Below are positions 19,641 through 30,888 of a stretch of DNA of 64,000 nucleotides, one piece after another. Origin of the DNA: Taxillus chinensis (Eukaryota > Streptophyta > Magnoliopsida > Santalales > Loranthaceae). The stretch covers positions 53,485,031-53,549,030 of the forward strand of contig CM042084.1 of NCBI GenBank assembly GCA_023512835.1, read 5' to 3'. Every line of letters starts with the position of its first letter. The stretch's first letter is position 1. Made by a program: the position numbers and the translations under genes. A model generated the notes under the pieces. It saw nothing but the letters and a program-made list of their open reading frames with translations, did no database searches and had not been told where the DNA came from.

Positions 19641-21910
19641 CAGCAGTCCCGTCGATAAAGGACTGAATGACATCTATACTGGGAAGATAGCCCTTATTCT
19701 AGCACGGCAGAACTTCAAACAAGTGGCCGTCCTTGTACAGAGATGGAAACAGCCTCATCTCCATTTTAGCAGCCCTAGAGAAGTTGTCAATGTCGTCTGT
19801 TGTAAAGAGGCCTTTCTCCGAACAAAGGGTTCGAATGTCGTCCGGGGAGAAGGGGTACAGGTCAGAGAGACATCTTCTCTCGGCAGAAGACGCAGCATAG
19901 GACATCATTGCCTTACGCACACTTCCGTCCGCATCAAGAGGGTCACACACCGCGTATGATGGGAGGAAGGTGTCAGTTGCGGATGGAGAGGATGGAGGAA
20001 GAGCTGCAGTCAAGGAGCTTGGCTGAGAGAAGCGGCTACGTTTGGGAATTTGAACTCCCTAAAGCAATGAAGAGGTAGACCGCTTCTCAGCACGAGTGGA
20101 TGAATGTGAGGCATGAGGAGCAGAAGGTTCAGATGACACTCTCTCCCCCGGTTTGGCAGATCGTCGGGGAACAACGGGAGGGCGAGCCATCATGTGCGCC
20201 AGGTCCGCGAAGGAGGTAGACAAGGAGTGGACGGACGAGGCGACTAGGTCCATCTTCTGTTCCATGGAGGTGGAGGAGTCGGTGAGGGCGGAGAGGAGTT
20301 GGGCGCCAAGAGCATCAACCTTGGCGGTGATGGCGGATATTTGGGCGCTTTGAGCTTGGGTGTGGCAGTCCAGCTGGGCGGAGAGCACAGCGTCGGAGTG
20401 GGCCGTGCCAAAAGAAGCACGCCCAAGGGCCAACTCTGGAGCTTTGGAGGACTCCCCCGTATGAACAGGAGCAAGAGTGCGCTGGGCAGAGGAGTCCGTA
20501 GGAGTATCAGCAACAGCAGCAGAAGGGGCATCCGGTGCAGCAGAGGCATCCGGAGCAGCGGACCCGCTTTGACCAGATAGGTCAACAACGGGAATGTCAA
20601 CAGCAGGAGAAGAAGGTCCAGCCTTAGCAGGGGAAGGACTCGGTGCGGCATGGACCGGGCTGGAGGGGTTAGGGAATGACACATCTGGAATGGAGGCCGG
20701 CTTAAGAAAGCCTTGGTCCAAATTCCAGATGATCATGGTCTCCGGGGATTGAGTATGGTGAGTGTAAAACACCCAGAGATCGGTGTCAGGAATGGAGGCG
20801 GTGTGGGCAAGGCTAAAACGGAGCCAAAGGTCCGTTAAGGTGTCGGCGGAGAGATGGTCAAGGTAATCTCGGGGTTAAGGTAGGGGAGGCAAAGGAGCTT
20901 TCGGAATAGAGTCCGGGACATCAGCAATTATGGCAGCAACGGTGGTATCAACCGCGGCAGCAACAGCGGAAGTGGAGGGAGTGGGGACATCCGCAGCAGA
21001 AGGGGCTGAGGAAACAGGTCTAGGGACACTGCGCTGAGATGGCCGCGCAACCTCGGAGGGATCGGCACGGACGCTGTGCTGGGAGGCCCGAGAGATGGAG
21101 GGTGTGCGGCAATGGACCGAATACGGGAGGATCGGTGAGCAGGCCGACGTCGGGGGGCATGGGCCGTCGAAGGGGTCATCAACGAACTGCCTTGTTATTC
21201 CATGGCAGGGAGAATGTGGAGAGCTGCAGAGGGACGGCGGGCTGTCATGTTCCCATCAGGCGTAATATAGCGAAGATAATGAGCCGGAGGAAAGGGAACA
21301 GCGTCAGAGCAGGCGAAATGGTCCGGATGAAGATGCCGGAAGACAATGCTTAGGATGCGCCCGAAGGAATGGTTCTTGGGTCCAGTCTGCAGCAGTTGGA
21401 ACAAAAACGTCCCCCAATCCATCGGAAGACCTTCGAAAACGCCGTACATGGCCAGAAGAAGATCGTACGGAACAGAGTCCAGAGCGGAAGTGCGAGCCAG
21501 TAAGCATCGACTCAGTATGATCGCCATACAGCAATAGCGACCTTGGAAGGACTTCACCTTGTATTCCTTGCCTTTATAGGTGCAACCCATAGAAGCCGCC
21601 ATGGGATCGGCATCGGGGCGTTGTGATTCACCAGGGGGCAGACTGAGAGCAGTGCAGAGAACGTCGGGGGTAATGAGGATGGATTCACCGCGAACATAGG
21701 AGATGATGGAGTCGGTGGTACAGCGGATCCGTTGGTAGTCTCGAGAATGTCGTCTATAAGAAGATCGACAAGATTGGAGATCAAGTCGAGTATATGAGAG
21801 GCTTCTAGAAGAGGGCGAATATGGAAAAACCAGTCCGGAGGGTTGGAGACAGCGCTCCAATCGACCAGATGGCCGGGATTGATGCCGGAAAGAGAGGTTC
21901 TGGGTGCCAT
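19184..21910 (-). pseudogene. Sire-1 extra ORF after pol (N-terminal domain, linker, Ulp1-like protease)
   Basis: Best start is the ATG at 21908-21910 (MAPRTSLSG). Three parts follow on the minus strand. (a) 21195-21910 with a frame change inside: SYVRGESILITPDVL, LSLPPGES, GRYCCMAIILSRCLL, a globular domain resembling what plant annotations call a putative plant transposon protein; the Ath-1 ORF has the parallel VRITPDIIKNCFNIP. (b) 20059-20772, Ser/Pro/Ala-rich with a heptad region (SAQISAITAKVDALGAQLL), RRSAKPGE and, across a stop, PKRSRFS. (c) 19184-20013, a Ulp1-like domain ending in KYSKPYVP and the stop at 19184-19186. It lies where Sireviruses often carry an envelope-like gene. I see no membrane segment or signal peptide. 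Stops and shifts interrupt it as read. Confidence 0.75.
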
Positions 21911-23510
21911 TGTAGATGAAAGTTGAAGGGTGAGAGGGAAGGCGAGGTCTTAGGGATTGAAGGAGCAATGAGAGGTTTAGGGATTTGAAGAAGGGTAACA
22001 CTCGTGCTTCGCAGGAATTACCGAATATATAAGACCGAGTCCTGTGAATGTCGCCGGGTCTAGGAATTTGGCGAGTGAAACAGTAGACCGCTTGACAGGC
22101 TGATGTCATTAGTCTTGATATTGGTGTGCCTCCAAATTAAAAGATGACGTGGAGACGGCATGACCAAGTAAGGATAACAGCTATTTGCCTTCCAGGGGAA
22201 GTGTGTGTATCCCGAGACATGCATTTAATGAATCATCATTATTCCTCCTCAAAAGCACGCGATATAAAATAAGACATGGATTATCGCAATTTGACAATGG
22301 TCGAGTCCAGGAGGAATGAACCGACAATCATCCGGAATCGGCGACAGTTGAGTAACGAGTATCCGGATGAAAAGTAGACCGTGTCCGTAGTAACAAAGTG
22401 CGGTGAGAGAAAAGTAGATTCCTTTGCTGTCAATAAGTCGAAGAGAAGAGAAGTACCACAACACTTCAAATCCAAGACTATGGACTAGATTTATCGATAA
22501 GGGTGCAAAGAAAATCTGAACCTATAGCTTCACAAAAATAAGCTAAAAGTACAAAAGCTTAACGGTAAGGATTAGTACGGATAGGAGAAAATAGTCGGTG
22601 AAGAGATATATAATCCGAACTAATGAGTAAAGCAGAACTTATGCATTACAAAGAATGAAATAGACATATACATACTAGAGAATGATCAATGTGATCGAAT
22701 CAGGGCATATGTCAGATAATAAATACACAAGTTCATATAGGTCAACATAGCGAAACCGTCCTGCTGAACGACGTAGCTAAGATTAATTAAAAATCATATG
22801 ATTTGACCAAACTAGGATTCATGAGTGAAAAATGAGGAAGTGGACACTTGTCAAAAGCAAGCAGTTGATTATCCGATTAAAATGCATGGTTGAAGAAAAA
22901 AAATACATCCAAGCATGCCGCAATTCTGTTTCAACAACGCATGTCCAGTCAGATCCGGAAGTAAAGGTTTAGAGGAGGGAGTATCTGAGACATATTAGGG
23001 GGTTATTACTAAGGTAATAGATGAAGCTTAGGCTCCCCCGTAGATCATTCGATCCTCTCAATGAAAGGCTCCCCCTCGAATAGACAGCCAGGAAAGAGGT
23101 CATGAGACATATATGGGGTATTACTCGAATAATTTATAAAGCATTTTCTCCCCCATAGATTGTGCGATCCTCTCGGTAGACCTTTCTGGCTTAAAGAAAT
23201 TCAGCACTGTCTATCTTTATAGGAAACTATACTTCAGAAGCTGATCAGACTACGATTGTGTATTCATCCACCAGGCATTTATCATGTGGTGATCAGTGGA
23301 AATTAAGATCATGAAACCAGAATGAGGTTAATCATATAAACTTTAATCATGTTTGCTTAAACGACTTCAGTCGGGAAACGCAAGCATCCTCCCAGATGAA
23401 CTTAGTGAGAAATATCAGAGCATAAACATGAAGTTCAGTGTCTATAACTAACCATGAAGTACAACAATGCATGTTCTGAAAGTAACTACTGATGGATAAC
23501 AGGTGAGAAG
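21911..23510 (-). other. Sire-1 spacer between pol and the extra ORF, with repeated polypurine tracts
   Basis: About 1.6 kb without a convincing gene. On the minus strand, pol ends at 23511 and is followed by a direct repeat of about 85 to 90 bases (22981-23068 and 23096-23183), each copy holding GAGAGGATCG and a G-rich tract (ACGGGGGAG or ATGGGGGAG), with a further GAGGGGGAG between them. Several purine-rich tracts after RNase H are a known hallmark of Sireviruses. Confidence 0.7.
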
Positions 23511-24983
23511 CTATGCAGAAAAGTCAAGCATACCCAATTTGAGAAGAAGTTCAGAAAATCTTACATCAGGTAGGGGCTTTGTCAGTATATCCGCCAGTTG
23601 ATCTTCAGTAGCAACATGTTCCAGGGATATGTGCTTTTTAAGAACATGATCACGAATGAAATGATGCCTGACCTCAATATGTTTTGTCTTTGGATGCATG
23701 ACGGGATTATTGCTGATAGCAATAGCACGGCATTGTCACGAAGAAAGTGGAACAGATGTCATGTTGAAGCCGTAGTCAGTAAGTTGACTTTGCATCCAGA
23801 GAAGCTGAGTGCAGCAACTCCCAGCAGCTATATATTCCGCTTCAGTAGTAGATGTTGATACGGAATTCTGCTTCTTACTGAACCAAGAGATCAATCTATT
23901 TCCAAGGAATTGGCATGTACCACTGGTGCTTTTCCTGTCTATGCGACACCCAGCAAAATCAGCATCAGAATATCCGGATAGGGCGAAGTTGGACTCTTTT
24001 GGGTACCAGAGTCCCAAATTAATTGTCCCTTTGAGATACCTTAATATCCGTTTTACATGAAGCATATGAGACTCTTTGGGATTCGCCTGATATCTTGTGC
24101 AGATGCAAGTTGCAAACATTATGTCTGGGCGACTTGCTGTAAGATACAGCAAGGATCCAATCATCCCTCTGTACTTAGTCACATTCACTGATTTGCCATC
24201 AACATCTGGGTCTAACTTGGCATTGACTGGCATTGGAGTTTTGACGGGAGACGAACCTTCCATACCAAACTTCTTGATTAAGTCGCGAGTATACTTAGCT
24301 TGGTTTATGAAGGTCCCTTCCTTCAGTTGTTTGACTTCGATCCCAAGGAAGTAGGACAGTTCTCCCATCATACTCATCTCAAACTTGCCAGTCATCAACT
24401 TGGCAAATTCATCACAAAGTTTCGGATTAGTTGATCCGAAAATGATATCATCCACGTATATCTGTACGATCAGAGTATGTCCTTTCTCTTTCTGTAAGAA
24501 TAGCGTGGTGTCAATCTTCCCTTTTTGAAAGTTGTGAACAAGTAAGAATTCCGAAAGTGTGTCGTACCAGGCTCTTGGAGCTTACTTCAATCCATACAAG
24601 GCTTTCCGTAATTTGTAAACCAGATGTCCAGCCTTGGGTTCAATGAAACCTGGAGGTTGTTCAACATACACCTCCTCTTGAAGATCTCCATTCAGGAATG
24701 CGCTCTTGACGTCCATTTGATAAACTATGAAGTTTTCATATGAAGCATACGCCGAAACATTCGGATTGCCTCAAGTCTTGCTACCTGGAGCAGAGGTCTC
24801 ATCATAGTCTATTCCTTCTTCTTGACGATATCCTTTAGCTACTAGTCCGGCTTTGTTCCGGATTACTATTCCATCCGTATCAAGCTTGTTCCGGAACACC
24901 CATTTAACTCCAATGACTTGCTGAGACTTAGGCCTTGGTACTAGAGTCCACATATTATTTCTCTTAAATTGATTCAGCTCTTC
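23511..24983 (-). pseudogene. pol: Sire-1 reverse transcriptase and RNase H
   Basis: Minus strand. The frame at 24771-24953 starts the domain (MWTLVPRPKSQQVIGVKWVF, RNKAGLVAKGYRQEEGIDYD); a middle segment read in another frame carries QMDVKSAFLNGDLQEEVYVE and LYGLK; the frame at 23736-24455 follows YVDDIIFGSTN with FEMSMMGELSYFLGIEVKQL, MIGSLLYLTASRPDI, then RNase H (SGYSDADFAG, DRKSTSGTCQF, STTEAEYIAA), and 23511-23699 gives the end (KHIEVRHHFIRDHV, ADILTKPL). The YVDD catalytic box and the RNase H Asp are present. At least two shifts and two stops interrupt it. The motifs place the element in the Maximus/SIRE lineage. Confidence 0.9.
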
Positions 24984-25760
24984 TTACATAGCTTCTATCC
25001 AATTCGAATCCTGAAAAGCTTCATCTACCACTTTTGGTTCTATTTGAGATAGAAAACACGAGTAAAGACACATGTTGAAAGTGGCTGCTCTTGTTCTTAC
25101 ACCAGCAGTAGGATCACCAATCACTTGATCTGAGGGATGGTTTCGGGTCCATCTGTAATTCTGTGCATGTGATGGTTGATCTTGAATAATTTGAAGCTCT
25201 GCTAAATTAGGTGGTTCAGGCATATCTGCTGGTTGAGCTTCTTCCGGACCAGATGTTTCCGTATTAGAAGGTACGGTAAAACTACGTAGTTCTTCAACAC
25301 TGTTTCTTTCAGTGTTAATTGGTCTGGACGAACTTGAAGGTGCTCCGGAATTTTGGGTATCCGAGGGAGTATGTCCGGAGCTTAATGGTAGTCCTGAGTC
25401 CAAATCATCCGTAGTATCATCCATATAACTTCTTTGTGCCTCGCTGATGCCACGTGGTTGGTCAGAATGTGTAACAGGAACATTCATAAACTTTGAATAG
25501 TCGATGTTGCTGTCCGGGACCTGTACATTAGAACTTGAAGAAGCAACTTTTGACCAATCAAGATTAGTTTCATCAAAGGTCACATGGATAGATTCTTCAA
25601 CTTTAAAAAGTTTTCTATTAAAGACCCGATAAGCCTTGCTATGTAATGAGTACCCGACAAAAATCTCATCATCAGATTTTGGTTCAAATTTATTCCGGGT
25701 TTCTTTGCCATTTATCAATATATAGCAAGTACACCCAAAAGCTCTAAAATGTGAAATTGA
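24984..25760 (-). pseudogene. pol: Sire-1 pol linker between integrase and reverse transcriptase
   Basis: Open frame 24984-25718 on the minus strand. It begins with the copia integrase C-terminal motif (GKETRNKFEPKSDDEIFVGY, SKAYRVFN, VEESIHVTFDETN) and continues as an acidic, Ser/Pro-rich linker that runs into the reverse transcriptase start (RWTRNHPSDQVIGDPTAGVR). VEESIHV is typical of Sireviruses. Confidence 0.85.
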
Positions 25761-26540
25761 AGGCTTTCATCCTCTCCACATCTCATAGGGTGTTTTCATG
25801 GTAGATTTATTTATTAGAGTTCTGTTCTGAACATAGCAGGCAGTGGACACAGCTTCACCCATAAACTGAGAGGAAGTGTTGCCCCTACTAACATAGATCT
25901 GCCGGCCTCGACTAAAGTACGATTCTTACGCTCGGCTACCCCATTTTGTTGTGGAGTTCTGGGGCGCAAAGAAGTCATGCTGAATGCCCTGTTCGAAACA
26001 ATATGATCTCATATCCGAAAAATCAAATTCCAGTACCATGATCACTCCTGATGCATTTTATGCTCAGTCCTTGTGAGTTGCTTATCCAGTTGAAAAGATC
26101 TACAAGATGCTCAAAAGTTTGATCCTTTGATTTCAGGAACATCACCCATGTGTATCTGGTGAAATCATCGATAACCACAAGGGTATATCTTGCACCAGCC
26201 AGCGAAGGAACAGAAATAAGACCACATAGGTCCATATGAAGAAGTTACCGAGGAGCAGATATTGAGTTAACTGATTTGCTCTTAAAGCTATGTTTGGTCT
26301 GTTTGCCAAGTTGGCATTCTCGACAGAGAGTGTCTCTGGAGTATTTGAGTTTAGGTAAACCAGGTGACAAGATCAAGTGATGCTAACTTAGACGATGTCT
26401 TAAAGTTTAAATGTGCGCATCGCTTGTGCCATAACCAACTATCTTCATCTGAAGCTTTAGTGAGGAAGCATACAGGTCGAAGAATTATTTCTTAAGACCA
26501 CCGAGTATATGTCCCGATCTCTTGATCCGGATAACTTAAC
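25761..26540 (-). pseudogene. pol: Sire-1 integrase
   Basis: Minus strand. Zinc domain remnant (CQLGKQTKHSF), then 26023-26235 with the first catalytic Asp in MDLCGLISVPSL, DDFTRYTWVMFL, and the second Asp in CIRSDHGTGI where copia elements usually have SDHGTEF. The third catalytic residue lies in a further frame near 25910-25930 (AERKNRTLV). The domain inserts the DNA copy into the genome; here it is split over several frames. Confidence 0.8.
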
Positions 26541-26947
26541 ATCTCCAGGATAAGTTTTCCCTCATCGTATAGGTGTTGGACATAAAGGAAACAAGAAATC
26601 CTTTGTCACATAAATTACGACACTTAGCAAATTATGCTTCAAACCTTCGACTAGTGCAACTCTAGTGATTGATACATAGCCATTGGTTAAAGTGCCATAC
26701 CCGACGCTCTTTCCTTTGTTGTTGTCGCCATATGAAACGGATGGACCTCGTTTTTCATTAACTTCTACAAGCAGAGTCTGATCACCCGTCATATGTCCGG
26801 AGCATCCACTATCGAGGATCCACTTGCTTTGATTGATCTTTAACTTCAAGTGATCCGGCAGTACATTCCAGAGATGCTCCTGAAAAACAGCAGTTTACAC
26901 TTTTGGTGCCCAAACTTGTTTCGGGCGGTTAGAAAGAATAACGATAA
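26541..26947 (-). pseudogene. pol: Sire-1 aspartic protease
   Basis: Frame 26562-26849 on the minus strand holds KWILDSGCSGHMTGDQTLL, the copia protease active site (DSG), and the following SYGDNNKGKSVGYG and GLKHNLLSV blocks. Upstream in the same strand RPKQVWAPK is the usual Sirevirus lead-in. The upstream side is cut at 26947 by Tek-2. Confidence 0.88.
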
Positions 26948-27117
26948 TGTAAGGACCCGTACCTTGAGTTAGTCACGGTTTGCCTTCCGAGTAGAGTTTT
27001 TCTAGATTTTGACCTAGTGAATGGACTCCAATGAATTCACGTGCAAAAGGAAAGATGCTTAGAATGATGTCCTCTATCTACCACGAAGTTTCAGGCCAAA
27101 CGGACGTGTATGTGAGG

Positions 27118-27147
27118 TGCACGTGAAATGGGTCCAATTCACGTGCA
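27118..27147. repeat. Inverted repeat in Tek-2 U3 (TGCACGTGAA arms)
   Basis: Arms TGCACGTGAA and TTCACGTGCA separated by ATGGGTCCAA; each arm contains a CACGTG box. Confidence 0.9.
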
Positions 27148-27219
27148 AGTGTGGTTGTCTTCTACATGATGCAAGGAGGCTAGGGGTGAAGTTTGAGCGC
27201 ATTTGGAGTTCATTTGGAG

Positions 27220-27249
27220 TTGCACGTGAATTGGGGAATTCACGTGCAA
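27220..27249. repeat. Perfect inverted repeat in Tek-2 U3 (TTGCACGTGAATT arms)
   Basis: Two 13-base arms, exact complements, around a GGGG spacer. The homologous site in Tek-5 (61251-61279) has a GGG spacer. Confidence 0.93.
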
Positions 27250-27381
27250 ATTGGCGTGCAAGATTATTTTGCATGGTTCCCATGGTTTTGTCATTCTAAT
27301 CATCTTTTCCCAAAGGACCATGTTGGAATTGTGACTATTTTGGTGTGTATGGGTGTGGGAAGGTCATAGCTTGTTCCATCA

Positions 27382-27462
27382 AAACTACGTCGTTTTGATG
27401 CCTGGGATTCACTTAATCAAAACTATGTCGTTTTGATGTTGTGTTGTCTATATAAGGAGGAG
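27382..27462 (+). promoter_or_regulatory. Tek-2 LTR core promoter with paired ACGT palindromes
   Basis: Two copies of a near-palindrome TCAAAACTACGTCGTTTTGA about 35 bases apart, followed about 15 bases later by TATATAAGG. The same arrangement precedes the TATA box in all Tek-2 to Tek-5 LTRs; Athila LTRs have one copy. Promoter function is inference from position. Confidence 0.7.
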
Positions 27463-28035
27463 AAGCCCCTCTGTTTTAGGGTTAGGGTTTGTTCCTCCAC
27501 TAGCCGTCGCAGAGAGAGAGAGAGAGAGGGAAGGAGAGCTCCTGGTTCTTGTCGGGCGTCTTGCGTGGGTGGTCGGTGATTCGTGGGTGGACGGCGTTCG
27601 ACGTGGGATCGGGACATTGCTTGTGTTGTTGCGTTTTACTTGAGGTAGGGGTTATGTTCTTCCTAAACCCTCCTCTCGTCCTAGGGTTCCAGGCGGATTA
27701 TGGGTTATACAGTTATATATATATATATATATGTAATCCATATAGGTGTGATCTCCTATATGGATGTTGGCCTTGATGGGCATTTTGGTGTGATTCCGTG
27801 GATTACATGCTATATGTTTGATGAAAAGCCTGTGAATATAGATGTGTGTATATGCTCATTACGTGTTTGGTAATATGCCTGTGTGGGTGGACTTGTGATT
27901 TAGTGTATGTATGTATACTGGGTGTTTGCTCTATTGCCTGAATGGCTGGTATTGTGCACTTGTGAACGGGTGCACACCAAGTGTTTGGTTTTATGCTTGG
28001 GTGATTGTGGTGTGTGTTGTGTGCATGACGGTGCC

Positions 28036-28170
28036 ATCCGGCCTGAAGAGGCGGTTAAACTACTTTGCCTGAGAGGCGGTTAAACCAGGGGCCTGAAGAG
28101 GCGGTTAAACTACTTTGCCTGAGAGGCGGTTAAATCGATGGCCTGAAGAGGCGGTTAAACTACTTGCTTG
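28036..28170. repeat. GCCTGAAGAGGCGGTTAAAC minisatellite
   Basis: Five tandem copies of a 20 to 25 base unit (GCCTGA[AGA]GGCGGTTAAAC plus a short tail) in R-U5. Counterparts are at 43013-43135 (3' LTR) and, inverted, in Tek-3 LTRs at 33670-33798 and 41006-41133. Confidence 0.9.
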
Positions 28171-28660
28171 AGATGTGTTTTGTTAGCCTGTGTGGCGGTG
28201 GAAGATTGTAATTGTTGATGTGGTTGTTATTATGTCTCGTTGAAATTATTGTAACACGACACCGCACTTGTACACATGGCATGTAGATGCTAGGAGCATG
28301 GGATGGGTTGGGGAGACATGATCCCTACGAGCCGTGGTTGCTCACCCCTCCTACCGTGTTTGTTTTCCAGGGGACTTACAGGCGTTAGGTGGATACACCA
28401 AGGTGGAAGACCATAATTATTTTTACTCTCTTCCATTTATGTTTTGTTTTTCTTATGGGAATTGATGTAACCCCAGTGGGGAAAGGATTTTGTTGTAATA
28501 AACTGGTTTGGATTGCTTTTAATGAACATTACTTTCTTGAACGTTGTGGATGTTTAAAATGTGATATTCTTGGTTTGTATCCTAACCCCTTTGCCCTCCG
28601 TGTGGTAAAAGGGGAGTCACGTACCGGTTTCCTCGGGTTGGAAATCCGGGCGTGACAATA

Positions 28661-28672
28661 TGGTATCAGAGC
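28661..28672 (+). other. Tek-2 primer binding site (tRNA-Met)
   Basis: TGGTATCAGAGC, three bases after the LTR end, complementary to the 3' end of initiator tRNA-Met. Confidence 0.95.
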
Positions 28673-29065
28673 ATGGTCTAGTTGGCCTAGGGTAGTGGGC
28701 GGACCTGGTTATCCTAAGTCCTTTGGAGGAGCCTGGAGGGACATGCCTGATCAACATGGTCCTCTTCGAGCCTCCAAGGTGTACTTAGGGTAGTCCGGTC
28801 TTGTGGTAGGATTTGCATGCATTGGCATTAGGGCACTAGTTGCATTTGCTGTGAATGTATGCTAAACTGTGGATAAAATCATATGATTAAGTGAAATGTG
28901 CAACTCTGATTTGTTTGGCAATGTGTACTGAACTGTGCAATGTGATTGATGCAATGTATGTGTGTAATGTCATGTGATAGTGGAATTGATCAGTGGGGTA
29001 GAGGTAGTGACGCGATAGATTATAAAATTGTTTTGACGTTGTGCTTCTTACTTCGTGTAGTAAGA
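28673..29065 (+). other. Tek-2 leader
   Basis: Untranslated leader between the primer site and the gag ATG, closely matched (inverted) by 40090-40505 in Tek-3. No gene. Confidence 0.75.
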
Positions 29066-30470
29066 ATGCCGCCGAGGAGAGTGACACGTGCGTCCGGGGC
29101 AGTGGCTGATGAGTCATCTGTCCATGAGGGTCCGGGTGCGGGACCGTCCGTTGGAGGGCATGCGTTGTTACCGGCACGGCTACAAGAAGGCATCCGGCTG
29201 GAGGTACGAGAGCTACGGGAGGGACTCCGGTAGGACGTTCGGGAGGAGGTGCGCCGTGAGATGGCAAGACAACAGGGTGGTGCCACCACCACCACCACTA
29301 GTAGGAGAGCTGCCTCGTGAGCGTGAGAGTTCGCTAGGTGGTGTACCAACTCGTGCAGAGGATGATGTGGTGACACGGTTCCGAAAGGAACAACCTCCGC
29401 GATTTAAGGGGGAGGGAGATCCCGTGGTAGCTGAGCAGTGGTTGAGGCAGATCGAGCATGTGTTCTCCTTTCTCCTGCCCCGGGAAGAGGACAAGGTGCG
29501 ACCGGCAATTCGGCACTTGAGGGGGATGCTTTGGAGTGGTGGACGAGTGTCGCGGGGAGCCGTGCGGTGCAACTCATGCTTTGGGAGGGAGTTCTTGCAA
29601 CTCTTCCATGATGAGTTCTTCCAGGAATCGGTGAGATGGCAGAAGAGGGAAGAGTTTGGTAGCTTGAAGCGAGGGATCCAGGACGGTACCTGAGTATGAG
29701 CGGGAGTTCCGAGCTTGAGTAGGTTTGCTCCCGAGACCGTGGCAAGGGAGGACCTGAAGGCCCACAAGTTCACTTTGGGCCTTAGGCCAGCCCTTAGGCG
29801 AGGGTGGCAATTCTACGCTTGAGGACCTATCTTGAGGCCGTGGAGACGGCCCGTGTAGCCGAGAGAGAGCCGGATGATGGGAGGCAGGCCCATCAGGGTC
29901 GCCAGTTGCGAGTGGGCCTGATCGAGATGCAGGGTCCAAGAGGCTCAAGACGGAGGAGAGGGATAGCGATTCTTTTCGCAGTCGGGGTCGGACATCCGTG
30001 AACCCTGGGAGGTTCACCTTTGGCGGCGGAAGACAGGGTGGTCCATCTCGGGAGTCTACCTAGCGCTGTCACTGCTTGTGGAGAGCAGGGTCACTTCAAA
30101 GGGGAGTGCCCCAAGAAGGACCGGCGATGCAACAACCGTGGACGAGAGGGCCATTTGCGCCGGGTTTGCGGGAGTGGCAACAGGGGAGCGGGGGGCATGG
30201 CATCCGGCGTGAGGAGTGATGCTAGCTTCCGTGCACCAGTGAGAGACCAGCTCGTCGGTGGCGGGCCCGGCTAGGCAGGATCCGGTCGGACCCGACCCCA
30301 AGGGGAGGCCGGAGCGGCAGCAGACTGAGGCTGGAGGCAATCTTAGCGGGAAGCGCCCAGTGAGTGAGCCGACCAGTGGCACGGGCCAAGGGAGGGTGTT
30401 TGTGTTGGAGGCGACGTACCCGGAGGAGGCTGAGCTACCACCCCCACCAGCTGAGGGTGGAGCAGGACCA
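29066..30470 (+). pseudogene. gag: Tek-2 gag
   Basis: ATG at 29066 starts MPPRRVTRASGAVADESS, the Tekay Gag N-terminus, in a frame that soon shifts. Later pieces: RFRKEQPPRFKGEGDPVVAE and WLRQIEHVFSFL at 29340-29480 (start of the capsid-like Retrotrans_gag domain), and a degenerate pair of zinc knuckles at 30070-30180 (ACGEQGHFKGECPKKDRRC, NNRGREGHLRRVC) in which one Cys of each C-x2-C pair appears lost. Pro-rich end (PEEAELPPPPAEGGA) before the protease. Many single-base shifts compared with Tek-3 fall at CAG/CTG triplets, so the intact form cannot be judged from this read. Confidence 0.82.
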
Positions 30471-30477
30471 TCGGTGG

Positions 30478-30888
30478 TTAGAGGTACCCTTTTGATCTCC
30501 CGTACATTAGCTTCGTTCTTTTCGATACGGGTGCATCGTGTTCGTTTGTTGCTGAGCTTGTGATAGATGGCTTGGGGTTAACTTGTGTGGAGGCCGCAAG
30601 GCCCCTAGTTGTGGAGTCTCCGGTGGGAGGCATGATTGAGGTACGGCGTGTGTGTCGTGATTGTGTGTTAACCATAGGCGAGGTGGAGCTGAGTTTTGAC
30701 TTGCATGTGATGCCCTTGCATACTTTTGACCTGATCTTGGGTATGGATTGGCTTATGGCTTTCCAAGCCAAGATAGACTATTACCGGCGGCGTGTATCCT
30801 TTGTGACACCTGCAGGGACCTCCTGCACCCTGCGAGGGGAGTGGGACCGTGAGGCGAGTCGGGCCGGGCCGGTGATGGACCAGGTGGG
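30478..30888 (+). pseudogene. pol: Tek-2 protease
   Basis: A shift at about 30510 splits the domain: the second frame reads LFDTGASCSFVAELV with the catalytic DTG, and frame 30560-30880 carries VVESPVGGMIEV, LTIGEVELSFDLHV and LILGMDWLMAF. The retropepsin matures Gag-Pol inside the particle. Complete in content, but not in one frame. Confidence 0.85.

Larger units (their letters stand above)
26948..28657 (+). mobile_element. Tek-2 5' LTR
   Basis: TGTAAGGACCCG to CGGGCGTGACA, 1710 bases. Order: U3 with the GCACG palindrome module (27010-27440), TATA-like TATATAAGG at about 27452, a GA microsatellite (27509-27530), and an R-U5 minisatellite (28036-28170). Confidence 0.92.

Noticed and set aside
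20059..20772. 237-codon Ser/Pro-rich ORF as a host gene
   Set aside because: It is the linker of the Sire-1 extra ORF: it shares RRSAKPGE and PKRSRFS with Sire-2 and leads into the protease-like domain.
28036..28170. Regularly spaced GGCGGTTAAAC repeats that look CRISPR-like
   Set aside because: Plant LTR context, repeats nearly adjacent with no unique spacers, and the same array is in every related LTR: a minisatellite.
29213..29773. 186-codon minus-strand ORF
   Set aside because: Shadow of Tek-2 gag on the other strand; similar shadows occur along Tek-3.
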